Shown: positions 33,178 to 42,188, counted from the stretch's first letter. The stretch: 64,000 nucleotides of DNA from AWTP1-13 sp963827545 (GCA_963827545.1 CAWHBI010000048.1:1-64000); one strand, 5' to 3'. The notes: generated from the letters alone by a model not told the origin. A program made the numbers and translations.

Positions 33178-34730
33178 CCAAACCGCCCAAGGCAGCCCAC
33201 ATTCCGCGCATCGTGTTGCTCGCTGTCGCGTTGCTGCTGCCCACGGCCAGCCTCGTCCCGCTCGGAGGGCTGTGGCTGTGGCAGCATGGCTATGTGCTGG
33301 TCTGGGCGATGGCCACGTGCCTGGTGGTCGCGGTCGCCTACTATCTGCAGCAGCGGCTGATCGGCAGTGTCGCCGCACCAGCCTCCGACGCGACGCAGCC
33401 TGAGGAAGCCGCCGATGCTTCAGGCGACCCAGGCTGGACGCCGCGCCAGACGGAGGCCTGGGATGATGTGGTGCAACTCGCATCCACCGTCGATCCGCAG
33501 CGCCTCTCGAGCCGCGATGCGGCGCTGAGCCTGGCGCTGGAGACCATCGAGCTGGTGGCCCGGCGGCTGCACCCCGAGCGCAAGGACCCGCTGCTCCAGT
33601 TCACCGTCCCCGAGGCCCTGGCGGTGATCGAGCGCGCCAGCAGCGGGATGCGGGCGTTCGTCAACCGCACGTTCCCGCTCGGCGATCGCGTCACCGTCGC
33701 GCAGATCATGTGGCTTTACCGGTGGCGCGGCGCCATGCAGATCGCGGAGAAGGGCTATGACCTGTGGCGCGTCGTGCGGCTGCTCAATCCCGTCTCGGCG
33801 GCCACCCAGGAGCTGCGCGAGCGCTTCACCAGGCAGCTCTACGACCTCGGCCGCCAGCACGTCGCCCAGCGTCTCGCCCGTGCCTACGTCAGGGAGGTCG
33901 GCCGTGCCGCCATCGACCTTTACGGCGGCAATCTGCGTGTCACCGCCACGGAGCTCAACGCGCACGTCACTGCGGCCTCGCGTGCGGACCTGGCTGCCGC
34001 CGAGGCGCGGGAGGCCGAGCCCCTGCGTATTCTGGTGGCGGGCCAGATCGGCGCGGGTAAGTCGAGCCTGGTCAACGCGCTGGCCAACGCGGTCGAGGCC
34101 GAGGTCGACGCCCTGCCGGCGACCCAGCACTTCGCCGCCTACAAGCTTACCCACGAGGGTCTGCCGGCGGCACTCCTCGTCGACAGCCCTGGGCTCACCG
34201 GCGGCGAGAGGCTCGAGGCTTTGATCGACAATGCCACAGAGGTCGACATGGTGCTGTGGGTCGCCTCCGCCACGCGCGCTGCCCGCGAGATCGACCGGCA
34301 GTCCCTGGCGGCCATCCGCGGCCATTTCGCTGCGGCACCCAATCGCCGGCGTCCGCCTATGCTCCTGGTGCTCACCCACGTCGACCGCTTGCGGCCCTTC
34401 AATGAATGGGACCCGCCCTACGATCTGACGCAAGCCTCGCGCGCCAAGTCACACTCGATCCTCGACGCCATCGATGCCGCCGGCTCGGAGCTCGGCTTTG
34501 CCGCCGCCGAGATCGTGCCCGTCCGCGTCGATGGCATGACGGCGTCCTACAACGTCGATGCCCTGTGGGCGAAAATCATCGAGCTGGTGCCCGAGGCGCA
34601 GCGCGCGCGCCTCCTGCGCACTCTGAGCGACATCAGGAGCGCGCCCGCCTGGGCCGCGATCTGGTCGCAGGCGGCCAACGCGGGCCGCGTCATCAAGGAC
34701 ACCTTCCTGAGCCGGAGTTCCAAGCCATGA
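33174..34730 (+). CDS. Membrane-anchored GTPase (dynamin/Era-like)
   Basis: 518 residues. Two N-terminal transmembrane segments (about 10-35 and 40-60) precede a helical middle region, then a GTPase: P-loop GQIGAGKSS (290-298), G3 DSPG (337-340) and G4-like THVD (401-404). This is a second GTPase following a DUF697 GTPase, and both overlap their neighbours by 4 bp, forming a unit with the AI-2E transporter gene. Paired GTPase genes of this type are seen in bacterial stress and membrane-remodelling loci, but I cannot assign a specific role. Confidence 0.8.
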   Translation: MTKPPKAAHIPRIVLLAVALLLPTASLVPLGGLWLWQHGYVLVWAMATCLVVAVAYYLQQRLIGSVAAPASDATQPEEAADASGDPGWTPRQTEAWDDVVQLASTVDPQRLSSRDAALSLALETIELVARRLHPERKDPLLQFTVPEALAVIERASSGMRAFVNRTFPLGDRVTVAQIMWLYRWRGAMQIAEKGYDLWRVVRLLNPVSAATQELRERFTRQLYDLGRQHVAQRLARAYVREVGRAAIDLYGGNLRVTATELNAHVTAASRADLAAAEAREAEPLRILVAGQIGAGKSSLVNALANAVEAEVDALPATQHFAAYKLTHEGLPAALLVDSPGLTGGERLEALIDNATEVDMVLWVASATRAAREIDRQSLAAIRGHFAAAPNRRRPPMLLVLTHVDRLRPFNEWDPPYDLTQASRAKSHSILDAIDAAGSELGFAAAEIVPVRVDGMTASYNVDALWAKIIELVPEAQRARLLRTLSDIRSAPAWAAIWSQAANAGRVIKDTFLSRSSKP

Positions 34731-35896
34731 GCCAAATCAAAAAGCCGGCGGCGGAGGGCAGCCAAACGCAGCCCAAGCCCAAAGTGAAGCCGGAGCGGGA
34801 ACCCTCCGGTGATGCACTGTCACCCGACGGTCGCGCGGCGGCCAAGGCGCTTGCAGTTTTCGACCCATGGGCGCGGGCCAGTCATGTCGCTCTTGTCGGC
34901 CTCTTCGTCATCGCCCTCCTCTGGTGCGCTTACGTCGCCCAGCCGGTGATCGTGCCGGTGCTGCTCGCCTGGGTGATCGCAACGATCGTGCTTCCGATCG
35001 TCAAAGGCATGGAGCAGCAGAGGATCCCGCGCGTGGCCGCGGCAATCCTCGTGACCATCGCCTTTGCGGTGCTCATCGTGAGCCTGCTCGCGGTACTGTC
35101 GACACCGGTCACGTTCTGGCTGGGCCGGGCCACCGAGCTCGGCGCGCTGATCAAGCAGAAGCTCCAGTCGATGAATCAGCCGCTCGCCGTACTCGACGAG
35201 CTCCGGAAGGTCCTGAACACCATTGGCGCCGACAGCGGCCCCTCGCTCAAGGTCGAGCAAACCTCCGCAACGGTGGTCACGACCATCTTCTCGGTTCTGA
35301 CGCCCGCCGTCAGCCAGTTCATCCTCTTCATCGGCGCCCTGATCTTCTATCTCGTCTACCAGGCGAGGCTGCGCAGCACGGCGGTCTACTTCTTTACCGA
35401 TCGCGAGGCACGGCTGACGACGCTGCGAATCCTCGGCGACATCGACGAGAACATGACGCGGTATTTCGGCGCGTTCACGCTGGTCAATCTGTGCTTGGGC
35501 GTCGTGACTGTGTGCCTGACGTGGGCCGTGGGATTGCCCAACCCGTTGTTGTGGGGCGTGCTCGCCGCCGTCTTGAACTATGTCCCCTATATCGGCCCGG
35601 CCATCGTCGTCGCCACACTGGGGGTAGTCGGTCTGCTGACTTTCCCGACGTTGGCCGAGGCCGTTGTCGCCCCGCTCATCTATGTCGCCATCGTTACGGT
35701 CGAGGGGCAATTCCTGACCCCGGCGCTCATGGGACGCCAGCTCGAGCTCAACCCCTTCGCCGTCTTTCTTGCGATCGCTTTTTGCACCTGGCTGTGGGGG
35801 CCCATCGGCGCCTTCGTGGCGGTGCCCCTGCTGATGGCGCTGACGGTGACACTCGGTCACGCCCTAGCGGAGGAGAAACCAGATCTGCCCGAATGA
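34727..35896 (+). CDS. AI-2E family transporter (PerM/TqsA-like)
   Basis: 389-residue inner-membrane protein with about eight transmembrane helices. The family signatures FILFIGALIFYLVYQARLRS, the amphipathic MTRYFGAFTLVNLCLGVVTVCL and GLPNPLLWGVLAAVLNYVPYIGPAI are present. Some members export autoinducer-2; others move ions or have unknown substrates, so I keep a general name. It is the third gene of the GTPase operon, with an ATGA overlap. The N-terminus is a charged cytoplasmic tail. Confidence 0.87.
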   Translation: MSQIKKPAAEGSQTQPKPKVKPEREPSGDALSPDGRAAAKALAVFDPWARASHVALVGLFVIALLWCAYVAQPVIVPVLLAWVIATIVLPIVKGMEQQRIPRVAAAILVTIAFAVLIVSLLAVLSTPVTFWLGRATELGALIKQKLQSMNQPLAVLDELRKVLNTIGADSGPSLKVEQTSATVVTTIFSVLTPAVSQFILFIGALIFYLVYQARLRSTAVYFFTDREARLTTLRILGDIDENMTRYFGAFTLVNLCLGVVTVCLTWAVGLPNPLLWGVLAAVLNYVPYIGPAIVVATLGVVGLLTFPTLAEAVVAPLIYVAIVTVEGQFLTPALMGRQLELNPFAVFLAIAFCTWLWGPIGAFVAVPLLMALTVTLGHALAEEKPDLPE

Positions 35897-35958
35897 ACCA
35901 AAGGGCCCAGCACGCGTTATCTCCTTGAGACAGCTTTAGTTTTACAAGGAACACGCAC

Positions 35959-36273
35959 ATGGCACAGGGCAGCACGCAGTATCGCAACCAGGAACACGGT
36001 TCCAAGGCCGGCTCCGACTTCAAGGAGAAGGCCACCGACCAGTTCGAGAAGATGGCGAACACGGCGACCGATCAGTTCGGCAAGGTTGCAGACACGGTCG
36101 AGACCGTTGCCACCCGGGTCGCCGAGCAGGGCCGCGAAGCCGGCCAGCAGGTGCAGGAGGTGGCGGGCAACATCAAGGGTGCCGTCGACAAGTCGGTGAA
36201 AGACCAGCCCATGGCGACACTGGCGCTCGTCGCCGCGCTTGGCTTCGTGCTCGGCGCTTTGTGGAAATCCTAA
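35959..36273 (+). CDS. DUF883 (ElaB/YqjD-like) membrane-associated protein
   Basis: 104 residues: a hydrophilic helical N-terminal part with a repeated TDQFxKxA(N/D)T pattern and VAGNIKGAVDKSVKDQP, then a single C-terminal transmembrane helix MATLALVAALGFVLGALW ending KS. These tail-anchored proteins bind ribosomes in E. coli and accumulate in stationary phase. The ATG at 35959 lies 62 bp after the AI-2E stop and follows an ACAAGGAACACGCAC leader. Confidence 0.85.
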   Translation: MAQGSTQYRNQEHGSKAGSDFKEKATDQFEKMANTATDQFGKVADTVETVATRVAEQGREAGQQVQEVAGNIKGAVDKSVKDQPMATLALVAALGFVLGALWKS

Positions 36274-36303
36274 CCCGCTCCTGACGGACGAAGGGCACCG
36301 CCC

Positions 36304-36888
36304 GTGTTTCGCACCTTGATCAACGACGCCAAGGCGGCCGCGGGCGCGGTCATCGGCAAATATGCCGTCCGCGCCTCGGTCGCCGTGCCGTTCGTTGTCG
36401 CGGCCGGCTTCGGCACGGCAGCGCTGACTCTTGTGCTGGTCGAGCGGTTCGGGTCCGTGGCGGCTTACGGCATCATGGCAGGCGGCTTCGCAGCCGCCGG
36501 GCTGATAGCGGCCGCGGTCGTATCCGTGAAGGAGCAGGAGGAAGCCGCCGCAGACTCGGCAGCTGAGAAGAACGATACGGCCGAGGTGGCCACCGATGCG
36601 GCGGCTCAGGCGGCAGTCCAGGTGCCGCTGGCGCTCTTGGGCACGCTTCTGACGACCCCGCTGGGTCCCGGAGCAGCCGTGAGTGGCGCCAAGATGCTCG
36701 GTCGCAATCTTCCCCTGGTGCTGCTGCTCGCCCTGGTGGCCCTGCTGTTCTGGCCGACGCGAACCGATGAGGCTGCTGCGGCCGACACATCCGAAGAGGG
36801 CGAGGGCGAAGAGGGCGAGGGCTCTGCCGAAACCGGCAACGGGCATTGGCGGCACGCACCCAACGGGGCACAGCGGGACGCGGCCTGA
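36304..36888 (+). CDS. Hypothetical membrane protein (phage-holin-superfamily-like)
   Basis: 194 residues starting with GTG. Two adjacent transmembrane helices (about 25-50 and 55-75) are followed by a charged, acidic linker, a second hydrophobic pair near 105-125 and 133-150, and a strongly acidic C-terminus (SEEGEGEEGEGSAE). The pattern resembles small YqjE/PspE-type or phage-holin-III membrane proteins that often follow DUF883 genes, but I cannot confirm that. It is 30 bp downstream of the DUF883 gene. Confidence 0.6.
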   Translation: MFRTLINDAKAAAGAVIGKYAVRASVAVPFVVAAGFGTAALTLVLVERFGSVAAYGIMAGGFAAAGLIAAAVVSVKEQEEAAADSAAEKNDTAEVATDAAAQAAVQVPLALLGTLLTTPLGPGAAVSGAKMLGRNLPLVLLLALVALLFWPTRTDEAAAADTSEEGEGEEGEGSAETGNGHWRHAPNGAQRDAA

Positions 36889-36916
36889 AGGGGGCGCGGC
36901 CCACAGGGCTGGCGTG

Positions 36917-37009
36917 ATGGAAGAGCACCGCAAGCACCTCAGTTTCAGCGACATTGCGCGGCAGGTGGCCGACGCATTGGGAGCTGCCTCGCAACCCGCA
37001 AAGGTGTGA
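36917..37009 (+). CDS. Possible 30-residue small protein
   Basis: Short frame MEEHRKHLSFSDIARQVADALGAASQPAKV with AGGG seven bases before the ATG. The charged helix-like pattern could be real, but its short length gives little proof, and no homology is recognised. Listed with low confidence. Confidence 0.25.
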   Translation: MEEHRKHLSFSDIARQVADALGAASQPAKV

Positions 37010-37070
37010 CCGCAAGGAACGGAGCGGCACGCGTTGCACCCTGAGCATGGCCTTGCAGCAGGAGCATCGA

Positions 37071-37376
37071 ATGGCCCGAGGATCGAAAGCGAAATATACC
37101 AACAAGCAGAAGCGCCGAGCCGAGCACATCGAGGACAGCTACGAGCGGCGCGGCATCTCCCGCAAGGAGGCCGAGCGCCGCGCCTGGGCGACCGTCAATG
37201 CGGAGACCGGCGGCGGCAAGAAGAGCGGTTCCGGCCGGGGCAAGCCCGAGAACCGAGGGGCCTCGCGCAAGGGTAGAAGGCTTGGCGGCCGGGCGGCGGC
37301 AAAACGGCCGGCGGCAGCCCGCTCGGCGTCGGCGCGCAAGGTCGCCACGACGCGCAAGCGCCGGGCATCGCGCTAG
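37071..37376 (+). CDS. Basic small protein, plasmid-stabilization-like
   Basis: 101-residue, very basic protein. The conserved N-terminal part (MARGSKAKYTNKQKRRAEHIEDSYERRGISRKEAERRAWATVNAETGGGKKSGSGRG) matches a widespread family often annotated as plasmid stabilization protein, function unproven. The C-terminal tail is rich in Arg, Ala and Lys like histone H1 tails, suggesting nucleic-acid binding. GGAG lies nine bases before the ATG. Confidence 0.75.
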   Translation: MARGSKAKYTNKQKRRAEHIEDSYERRGISRKEAERRAWATVNAETGGGKKSGSGRGKPENRGASRKGRRLGGRAAAKRPAAARSASARKVATTRKRRASR

Positions 37377-37401
37377 CAGCCTGGTTCCAACGCAAGAGAA
37401 A

Positions 37402-37425
37402 GGCGGGATCTTCGAGGATCCCGCC
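37402..37425. terminator. Bidirectional terminator
   Basis: Perfect 9-bp stem GGCGGGATC / GATCCCGCC with a TTCGAG loop lies between two convergent genes. The minus-strand exit is followed by a T/C-rich stretch (TTTCTCTT), so it should work in both directions. Confidence 0.65.
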
Positions 37426-37456
37426 CAATTGTTTCCGGTTCCGGAGACCGGCTCTG

Positions 37457-37981
37457 TTATTTCCCACTCTTGGGCTCGCCGCGCATCTCCTCGATCTTCC
37501 TGGCGGCCTTGTCCTTCAGCTCACCCGCCTTGTCGACGGCTTTTTGGCCCATCTCGGTCGCCTGCTCCTTGGCCCGCATGTAGACGGACTTTTCCGTCTG
37601 CTTGAACTCGGGGGCCGCCTTCAGCCGCTCCTTGGACAGCGGCACCGTCACGACGCGCTTGCCGTTGGCGTCGGCCGTGAACGACAGCGTGCTGAACGGG
37701 ACGGCGACGTTCTTCTCGCCCAAGCCGAGGAAGCCGCCGACGCCGATGACCACGGTCGCGATGCGGCCGCTCTTGTCGAACAGCACATCATTGATGTCGC
37801 CGATGTTCTCTCCGGCCTGGTTGGTAACGGCCTGGCCCAGGAACTGGCTTGCCAGCCATTGGCCCTGAGGCTGCACGGTGACGAAAGCGCCGTCGCTCGG
37901 CGCAGGCGCCGTCTGAGCGAAACCAGACGCAGGCGCAGCGACCAGTGCCGCGGCGAGGACCCAGATGCGAGTTGCATTCAT
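37457..37981 (-). CDS. Secreted PRC-barrel domain protein
   Basis: 174 residues with a signal peptide (about 1-23, ending GFAQ) and a PRC-barrel (about 43-125: LGQAVTNQAGENIGDINDVLFDKSGRIATVVIGVGGFLGLGEKNVAVPFSTLSF). A charged helical tail follows (ATEMGQKAVDKAGELKDKAARKIEEMRG) resembling late-embryogenesis or DUF883-type helices. It is typical of stress-induced periplasmic proteins in Hyphomicrobiales. The ATG at 37981 follows AAGGAG. It lies 41 bp downstream of a DUF1328 gene that has a perfect EcfG promoter. Confidence 0.85.
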   Translation of the reverse strand: MNATRIWVLAAALVAAPASGFAQTAPAPSDGAFVTVQPQGQWLASQFLGQAVTNQAGENIGDINDVLFDKSGRIATVVIGVGGFLGLGEKNVAVPFSTLSFTADANGKRVVTVPLSKERLKAAPEFKQTEKSVYMRAKEQATEMGQKAVDKAGELKDKAARKIEEMRGEPKSGK

Positions 37982-38022
37982 GACGTTGCTCCTTCGTGAT
38001 CGACGCGTCGTGCGGTGCGACC

Positions 38023-38196
38023 TCAGGCCCGCCTGACAAGACCGGCGACCAGCGAGATGACGAACAGGATGATGAACACCCAGAACAGCAGCCGGGCTGC
38101 CTCCATCGCGAAGCCCGCGACGCCGCCGAAACCGACGGCGGCCGCAATGAGCGCGACGACGAGGAACACAAGCGCATAGTGCAGCAGATTGCCCAT
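38023..38196 (-). CDS. DUF1328 (YtjA-like) membrane protein
   Basis: 57-residue protein with two transmembrane helices (YALVFLVVALIAAAVGFGGVAG and LLFWVFIILFVISLVAGLV), exactly the DUF1328 pattern. It starts at ATG 38196, preceded by AAGGAGA. A perfect EcfG-type promoter lies about 72 bp upstream, so it and the PRC-barrel gene probably form a stress operon. Function unknown. Confidence 0.88.
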   Translation of the reverse strand: MGNLLHYALVFLVVALIAAAVGFGGVAGFAMEAARLLFWVFIILFVISLVAGLVRRA

Positions 38197-38267
38197 GATC
38201 GTCTCCTTGGTGGGATCGCGCCGATTGGCGCGTCACACACGCATGCTGGCGTGAACGCTGCAAGCAA

Positions 38268-38292
38268 AACGCCGCGCGCTATTTCCGGTTCC
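38268..38292 (-). promoter_or_regulatory. EcfG-type promoter before DUF1328/PRC operon
   Basis: Minus-strand GGAAC (38292-38288), a 16-bp spacer and CGTT (38271-38268) match the consensus exactly. Distance to the DUF1328 start is about 72 bp, the same as for the csbD-like gene. Confidence 0.75.
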
Positions 38293-38516
38293 CGCCAATT
38301 GGGGGGCGATAGCCACCCGTCAGTGCGCTCGAGATGCATGGATGTAGTGTCGAGGGGAGAGCCGACGGGCTGCCGCTGCTTGTCGCCGCGAGTTAGGGCT
38401 CACCAAATCGCTCGCGGGATAGGGACGGTTCCGCTTGCGGACGCCGACGGTAGGAGTCAACGTCTTCGGCGCCGGGTCGATCCATGCTTCCGGCCAAACC
38501 GCAACGGAAGGTGTCC

Positions 38517-39701
38517 ATGACAAAGAAGGCGAAGGCACGAGGTGGCATCGTGGGCTCCGGGTTCGCGGCCAACCTTCACTATGAGGGCATCGGCAGGGTC
38601 TATGGCACGGACGTGGAGCTGGTCGGCCTATTCTCGCCGACGGTCGTCAATGCCCGCCGCTTCGCCGACCCGCGCGGTCTGCGCACGTTTGATTCGCTCG
38701 AAGCCCTGTTGGCAGAGGTCGACGTCGTGCATGTCTGCACCACTCCGGCCACGCATGAGGCGGTCACCGTCGCCGCGCTGCAGCGTGGCGTGCACGCCGT
38801 GGTCGAGAAACCGCTGACCGGTTGGTTCGGTGATGGCGCGGTCGGCTTTCACGCCTCTTCCGTCTCGATGCAGGCAGCACTCGACGGCGCGCTGGCCAGC
38901 ATCGATCGCATGCTCGACGCCGAGGCAAAGTCCAAGGCGATGATCCTTTACGCCGAGAATTGGGTGTATGCGCCGGCCATCCAGAAGGAGCGCGAGATCA
39001 TCGAGAAGACAGGCGCGCAGGTGCTGTGGATGCATGGCGAAGAGGCCCACTCCGGCTCGCACAGCAAGGCCTACGGTTTCTGGCGCCTCAACGGGGGAGG
39101 GGCGCTCATCGGCAAGGGCGTCCATCCGCTTGGCGCCGCCCTCTACCTCAAGCGCGTCGAGGGGCGCGCGCGTCACGGCCGGCCCATCCGTCCTGCAGCG
39201 GTCAGCGCCCGCACGCACAGCTTGACCCGGCTGCCGGCCTACCTCGATCGCGGCTTCCTGCGCACCGACTATCACGATGTCGAGGACTTCTCGGCCACGC
39301 ACGTGGTGTTCGAGGACGGCACCATCGCCGACATTTTCGCCTCCGAGGTCGTCATGGGCGGCATTCACAACTGGATCGAGGTAGTGGCCAACAACCACCG
39401 TGCGGTCTGCAACATCAACCCCAACACCGCCATGCAGACGTATAATCCGGCCGAAGACCAGTTCGGCGACATCTACGTGGTCGAGAAGATCGGCACCAAG
39501 CAGGGCTGGGCGCCGACTGCGCCCGACGAGGACTTCACCACCGGTTTCCCGCAGGAGGTCGAGGCGTTCTACCGTGCGGTTGCCACCGGCGAGCGGCCCG
39601 AGAGCGACAGCCGCCTCGCCGCCGACTGCATCTCGACGGTGTACAGCGCCTACCTGTCGGCCGAACGCAACGGCGCAGAGGTGCCGGTGCGGGCGCACTG
39701 A
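38517..39701 (+). CDS. Gfo/Idh/MocA-family oxidoreductase
   Basis: 394-residue NAD(P)-dependent dehydrogenase. The N-terminal Rossmann fold contains GGIVGSGFAANLHYEGI and the EKP loop VVEKPLTGWF; the C-terminal part (ILYAENWVYAPAIQKEREII, GGALIGKGVHPLGAALYLKR) carries the catalytic lysine and conserved histidine of the family. It is unrelated to the frameshifted copy at 16948-18099 beyond family level. The ATG follows GGAAGG. It lies next to a broken Bug receptor gene, probably its transport partner. The substrate is unknown. Confidence 0.87.
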   Translation: MTKKAKARGGIVGSGFAANLHYEGIGRVYGTDVELVGLFSPTVVNARRFADPRGLRTFDSLEALLAEVDVVHVCTTPATHEAVTVAALQRGVHAVVEKPLTGWFGDGAVGFHASSVSMQAALDGALASIDRMLDAEAKSKAMILYAENWVYAPAIQKEREIIEKTGAQVLWMHGEEAHSGSHSKAYGFWRLNGGGALIGKGVHPLGAALYLKRVEGRARHGRPIRPAAVSARTHSLTRLPAYLDRGFLRTDYHDVEDFSATHVVFEDGTIADIFASEVVMGGIHNWIEVVANNHRAVCNINPNTAMQTYNPAEDQFGDIYVVEKIGTKQGWAPTAPDEDFTTGFPQEVEAFYRAVATGERPESDSRLAADCISTVYSAYLSAERNGAEVPVRAH

Positions 39702-39776
39702 CGACAACCTCGCGGAGTCTGTCCAGCCGACGGCGCCGGCATGAGCCGAGTGAGAAGCATCGAAACGGAGCAGAAA

Positions 39777-40745
39777 ATGAGACCCGTAGTTGCCGCGATC
39801 TTCGCGACCTTGCTTGTGCAGCACCCGGGGCCGGGATGGTCGCAGGGCTTTCCGAGCGAGCCCATCAGGATCATCGTGCCGTTTTCTCCAGGGGGCAATG
39901 TCGACGTCACGGCGCGCATCGTTGCCCCGGTCATAAGCGAAATTCTCGGTCAACCGGTGGTCGTCGAGAATTGAGCGGGGGCTGGCGGCATGATTGGCGC
40001 CGGGGCGGTTACGAGTGCAAAGCCGGATGGGCACACCCTGCTGATGGGCTCGAACAGCACTTTAAGCATCGGCCCGAACGTGTTCCCGAACTGGCCGCAC
40101 GACCCCATCAAAGGCATCACGCCGATCAGCAACATCCAAGTCGTGCCGTTCGCGCTGGTGGTCAGGGCCGATTCCTCCATCAAGTCGGTTGAGGACCTGT
40201 TGAGGCTGGCGAGGGAGAAACCCGGGGAGATCACCCAGGCTCATTCCGGGACAGGCACCTCCAACCATCTCGTGTCCGAGTTGTTCCAGATGATCACGGG
40301 AACCAAGTTCCTCCCCGTGCCGTATCGCGGGGCGGCGCCGGCCATGAACGATCTGCTGGGGGGGCAGGTGCAGACCTTCTTCGATCAGGCGAGCACCACG
40401 GTGCCACAAGTCGAGGGCGGCACGATCAGGGCGCTCGCTGTTACCTCGGCCAAGCGCATGCCCGCATTACGCGATACGCCGACCTTTGCGGAAGCAGGTG
40501 TGAAGAATTTCGAGGTCCTTAACGTGACGGGCCTGGTCGGGCCGGCCGGCATGGACCCATTCGTCGTCGCCAAGCTGCATGATGCCACTGTCAAGGCGCT
40601 GGCGAACCCGAAGGTGAGGGAGGGTTTCGCCAAGCTGGGAGTGGAGGTGGTGGGCAGCACTCCGGAGGAATTTGCAGCTTTCATCAAGGCGGACCTCGAT
40701 CGCTGGGCCGGAGTGATCAAGGACGCCAACATAAAGGTAAAATGA
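39777..40745 (+). pseudogene. Bug-family receptor gene interrupted by an in-frame TGA
   Basis: A complete 322-codon Bug/TctC-like receptor with a signal peptide (MRPVVAAIFATLLVQHPGPGWSQ) and the usual motifs (IRIIVPFSPGGNVDVTARI, then AGAGGMIGAGAVTSAKPDGHTLL). Codon 66 (39972-39974) is TGA where the family motif VVxENRxGAGG has Arg, a single CGA-to-TGA transition. The rest of the frame is intact, so the loss is recent, or it is a sequencing error. It is translated in the same direction as the Gfo/Idh gene 75 bp upstream. Confidence 0.82.
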
Positions 40746-40782
40746 AGCGCCCGTGCGGAGACGCACACGCTCAATACCTGGC

Positions 40783-40882
40783 TGCGGGCGAGCCACGCGG
40801 CCGCGGCCCTGTGTGGGGATGCAATGGCGGCGCACAGCCCGCCGACAACAGCGCGCCTGGACGGGACCACGCCCATAGACAT
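40783..40882 (-). pseudogene. N-terminal remnant of a Bug receptor
   Basis: On the minus strand the first 33 codons, MSMGVVPSRRAVVGGLCAAIASPHRAAAAW…, mirror the signal peptide of the intact Bug gene at 42189-43172 (SRRTAIGGLCAAVAFPHAAAAAW). A good ribosome binding site (AAGGAG) is kept. The similarity stops after the signal region, and the rest runs into the 3' end of the opposing pseudogene. It is a truncated, dead copy. Confidence 0.72.
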
Positions 40883-40978
40883 CTCCTTGTCTCTACGCGT
40901 CCCCCGTACCGACGCTGTCTTGCTATCCGAACTCTCTTTCCTGCAACTTTGTTCTTCTTGGCGTTCTTCTCGCCCGCA

Positions 40979-42106
40979 TCATCGCTTCCGGCTGCGCGAC
41001 CACTCCAGGAACTCTTTGAACAGGCGCTCCTGCTCGGCCACATCGCCGGGTGCAGCCCGTGCAGCCTGCGTGCGTGCCAGTACTGGATCGATCGGGCGCG
41101 GGGCACTGGACGCGACCGGCTGGCGATCGAGCCATTGCTGCGCGGCCGAGAAGCGCTGCCAGCCCCGGATGTTCGCGGCGATGTTTACGCCCCGCCAACT
41201 CGGGTGACGCGGCGGCAGCCTCAGCTTGTCGAAATTCGAGAAGAATGCGTCCACGAACTTCTCGATTCTCCTGTATCGGTCGGTGCCAGGCGCCCAATTG
41301 TAGGAGACCAGCAGGAGGTGGGTCCCAACGGTTTGAACCTTCGAGTCCTTTGCAATCAGATTTGGGTAGGTTTCGCTGGACAAGCTTGCGGGCAGAAACG
41401 ACTCCTCGAGCACGGCAGTGTAGGGAATCTCCAGCAGCTTGAAGCCGGAGTCAGAGCCTACTGCAGCGTATGCCGGAATGGGGACCGAGCAGACGCATGC
41501 GGTGGCATAGACCTCGCCGGTGCGCATCTGCTGGATTCCGTCGGGGATTGTTAGATTGATTTCGTCGATTTCGACACCGAGCGTCTTCAAGACGGCGGAA
41601 ACGACGCTGCCCTTCGGCAGAACGTTGATTCTTTTCCCATGGAGGTCCTTCACGGAATTGATTTCAGGCCGCGCCAGCACCTGAAGCATGTCCACCGCAA
41701 GCGCTGTGATGTATGCGACCCGGCGATCAAGGTTTGGTCCGTACTCGCCCGACGCTTTGGCGTCGTTGAGCACGTCAAGCCTAGTGATGCCCAGGTCCAC
41801 TCCACGCAGCAGCAGGACGTCGCGGAGATTCTTCTTCGCTCCCTCGCCTGCGACAGGAAGGACCCGCAGGTTGTCACCGTCGGTGACGGCCAGCGCGATA
41901 TCCTGTGCCATGTGGATCCATGGACCGCCCAGTGTGCCGCCCAAGACCATCAAGAGATTTTCGTTCGCCTTGTCTCGCTCAGCCTGATGAGAAAACCCCG
42001 GAGCTTTCGGCGGCTGAGCGACCTTTTGCTGGGTCTGCGCGCTGGAGGCACTGACCGCAAGGGGGCTCAATGCCAGAAGGAACGCCAGTACAAGCGAGAT
42101 TCGCAT
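40979..42106 (-). CDS. TAXI-family TRAP transporter solute receptor
   Basis: 375-residue extracytoplasmic receptor of the TAXI (TRAP-associated extracytoplasmic immunogenic) family. It has a Sec signal peptide (about 1-23), then LLMVLGGTLGGPWIHMAQDIALAV, GITRLDVLNDAKASGE and DLHGKRINVLPKGSVVSAVLKTLG, the core of this fold. No fused TRAP membrane protein is nearby. It is encoded downstream of an intact Bug receptor gene, and its C-terminus is homologous to a 40-bp remnant at 43277-43316. Confidence 0.85.
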   Translation of the reverse strand: MRISLVLAFLLALSPLAVSASSAQTQQKVAQPPKAPGFSHQAERDKANENLLMVLGGTLGGPWIHMAQDIALAVTDGDNLRVLPVAGEGAKKNLRDVLLLRGVDLGITRLDVLNDAKASGEYGPNLDRRVAYITALAVDMLQVLARPEINSVKDLHGKRINVLPKGSVVSAVLKTLGVEIDEINLTIPDGIQQMRTGEVYATACVCSVPIPAYAAVGSDSGFKLLEIPYTAVLEESFLPASLSSETYPNLIAKDSKVQTVGTHLLLVSYNWAPGTDRYRRIEKFVDAFFSNFDKLRLPPRHPSWRGVNIAANIRGWQRFSAAQQWLDRQPVASSAPRPIDPVLARTQAARAAPGDVAEQERLFKEFLEWSRSRKR

Positions 42107-42188
42107 CTTGCGACACTCCCGAACTGTTGTTTAAGCGATGACTTTCGCCCCTTCGCTGAAGTGAATGGGTAAGGCTCCGCTCCCGCTG

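Noticed and set aside
39972..39974. TGA as a selenocysteine codon
   Set aside because: The family has Arg here, the receptor has no redox role, and no SECIS-like hairpin is evident; nonsense mutation or error is simpler.
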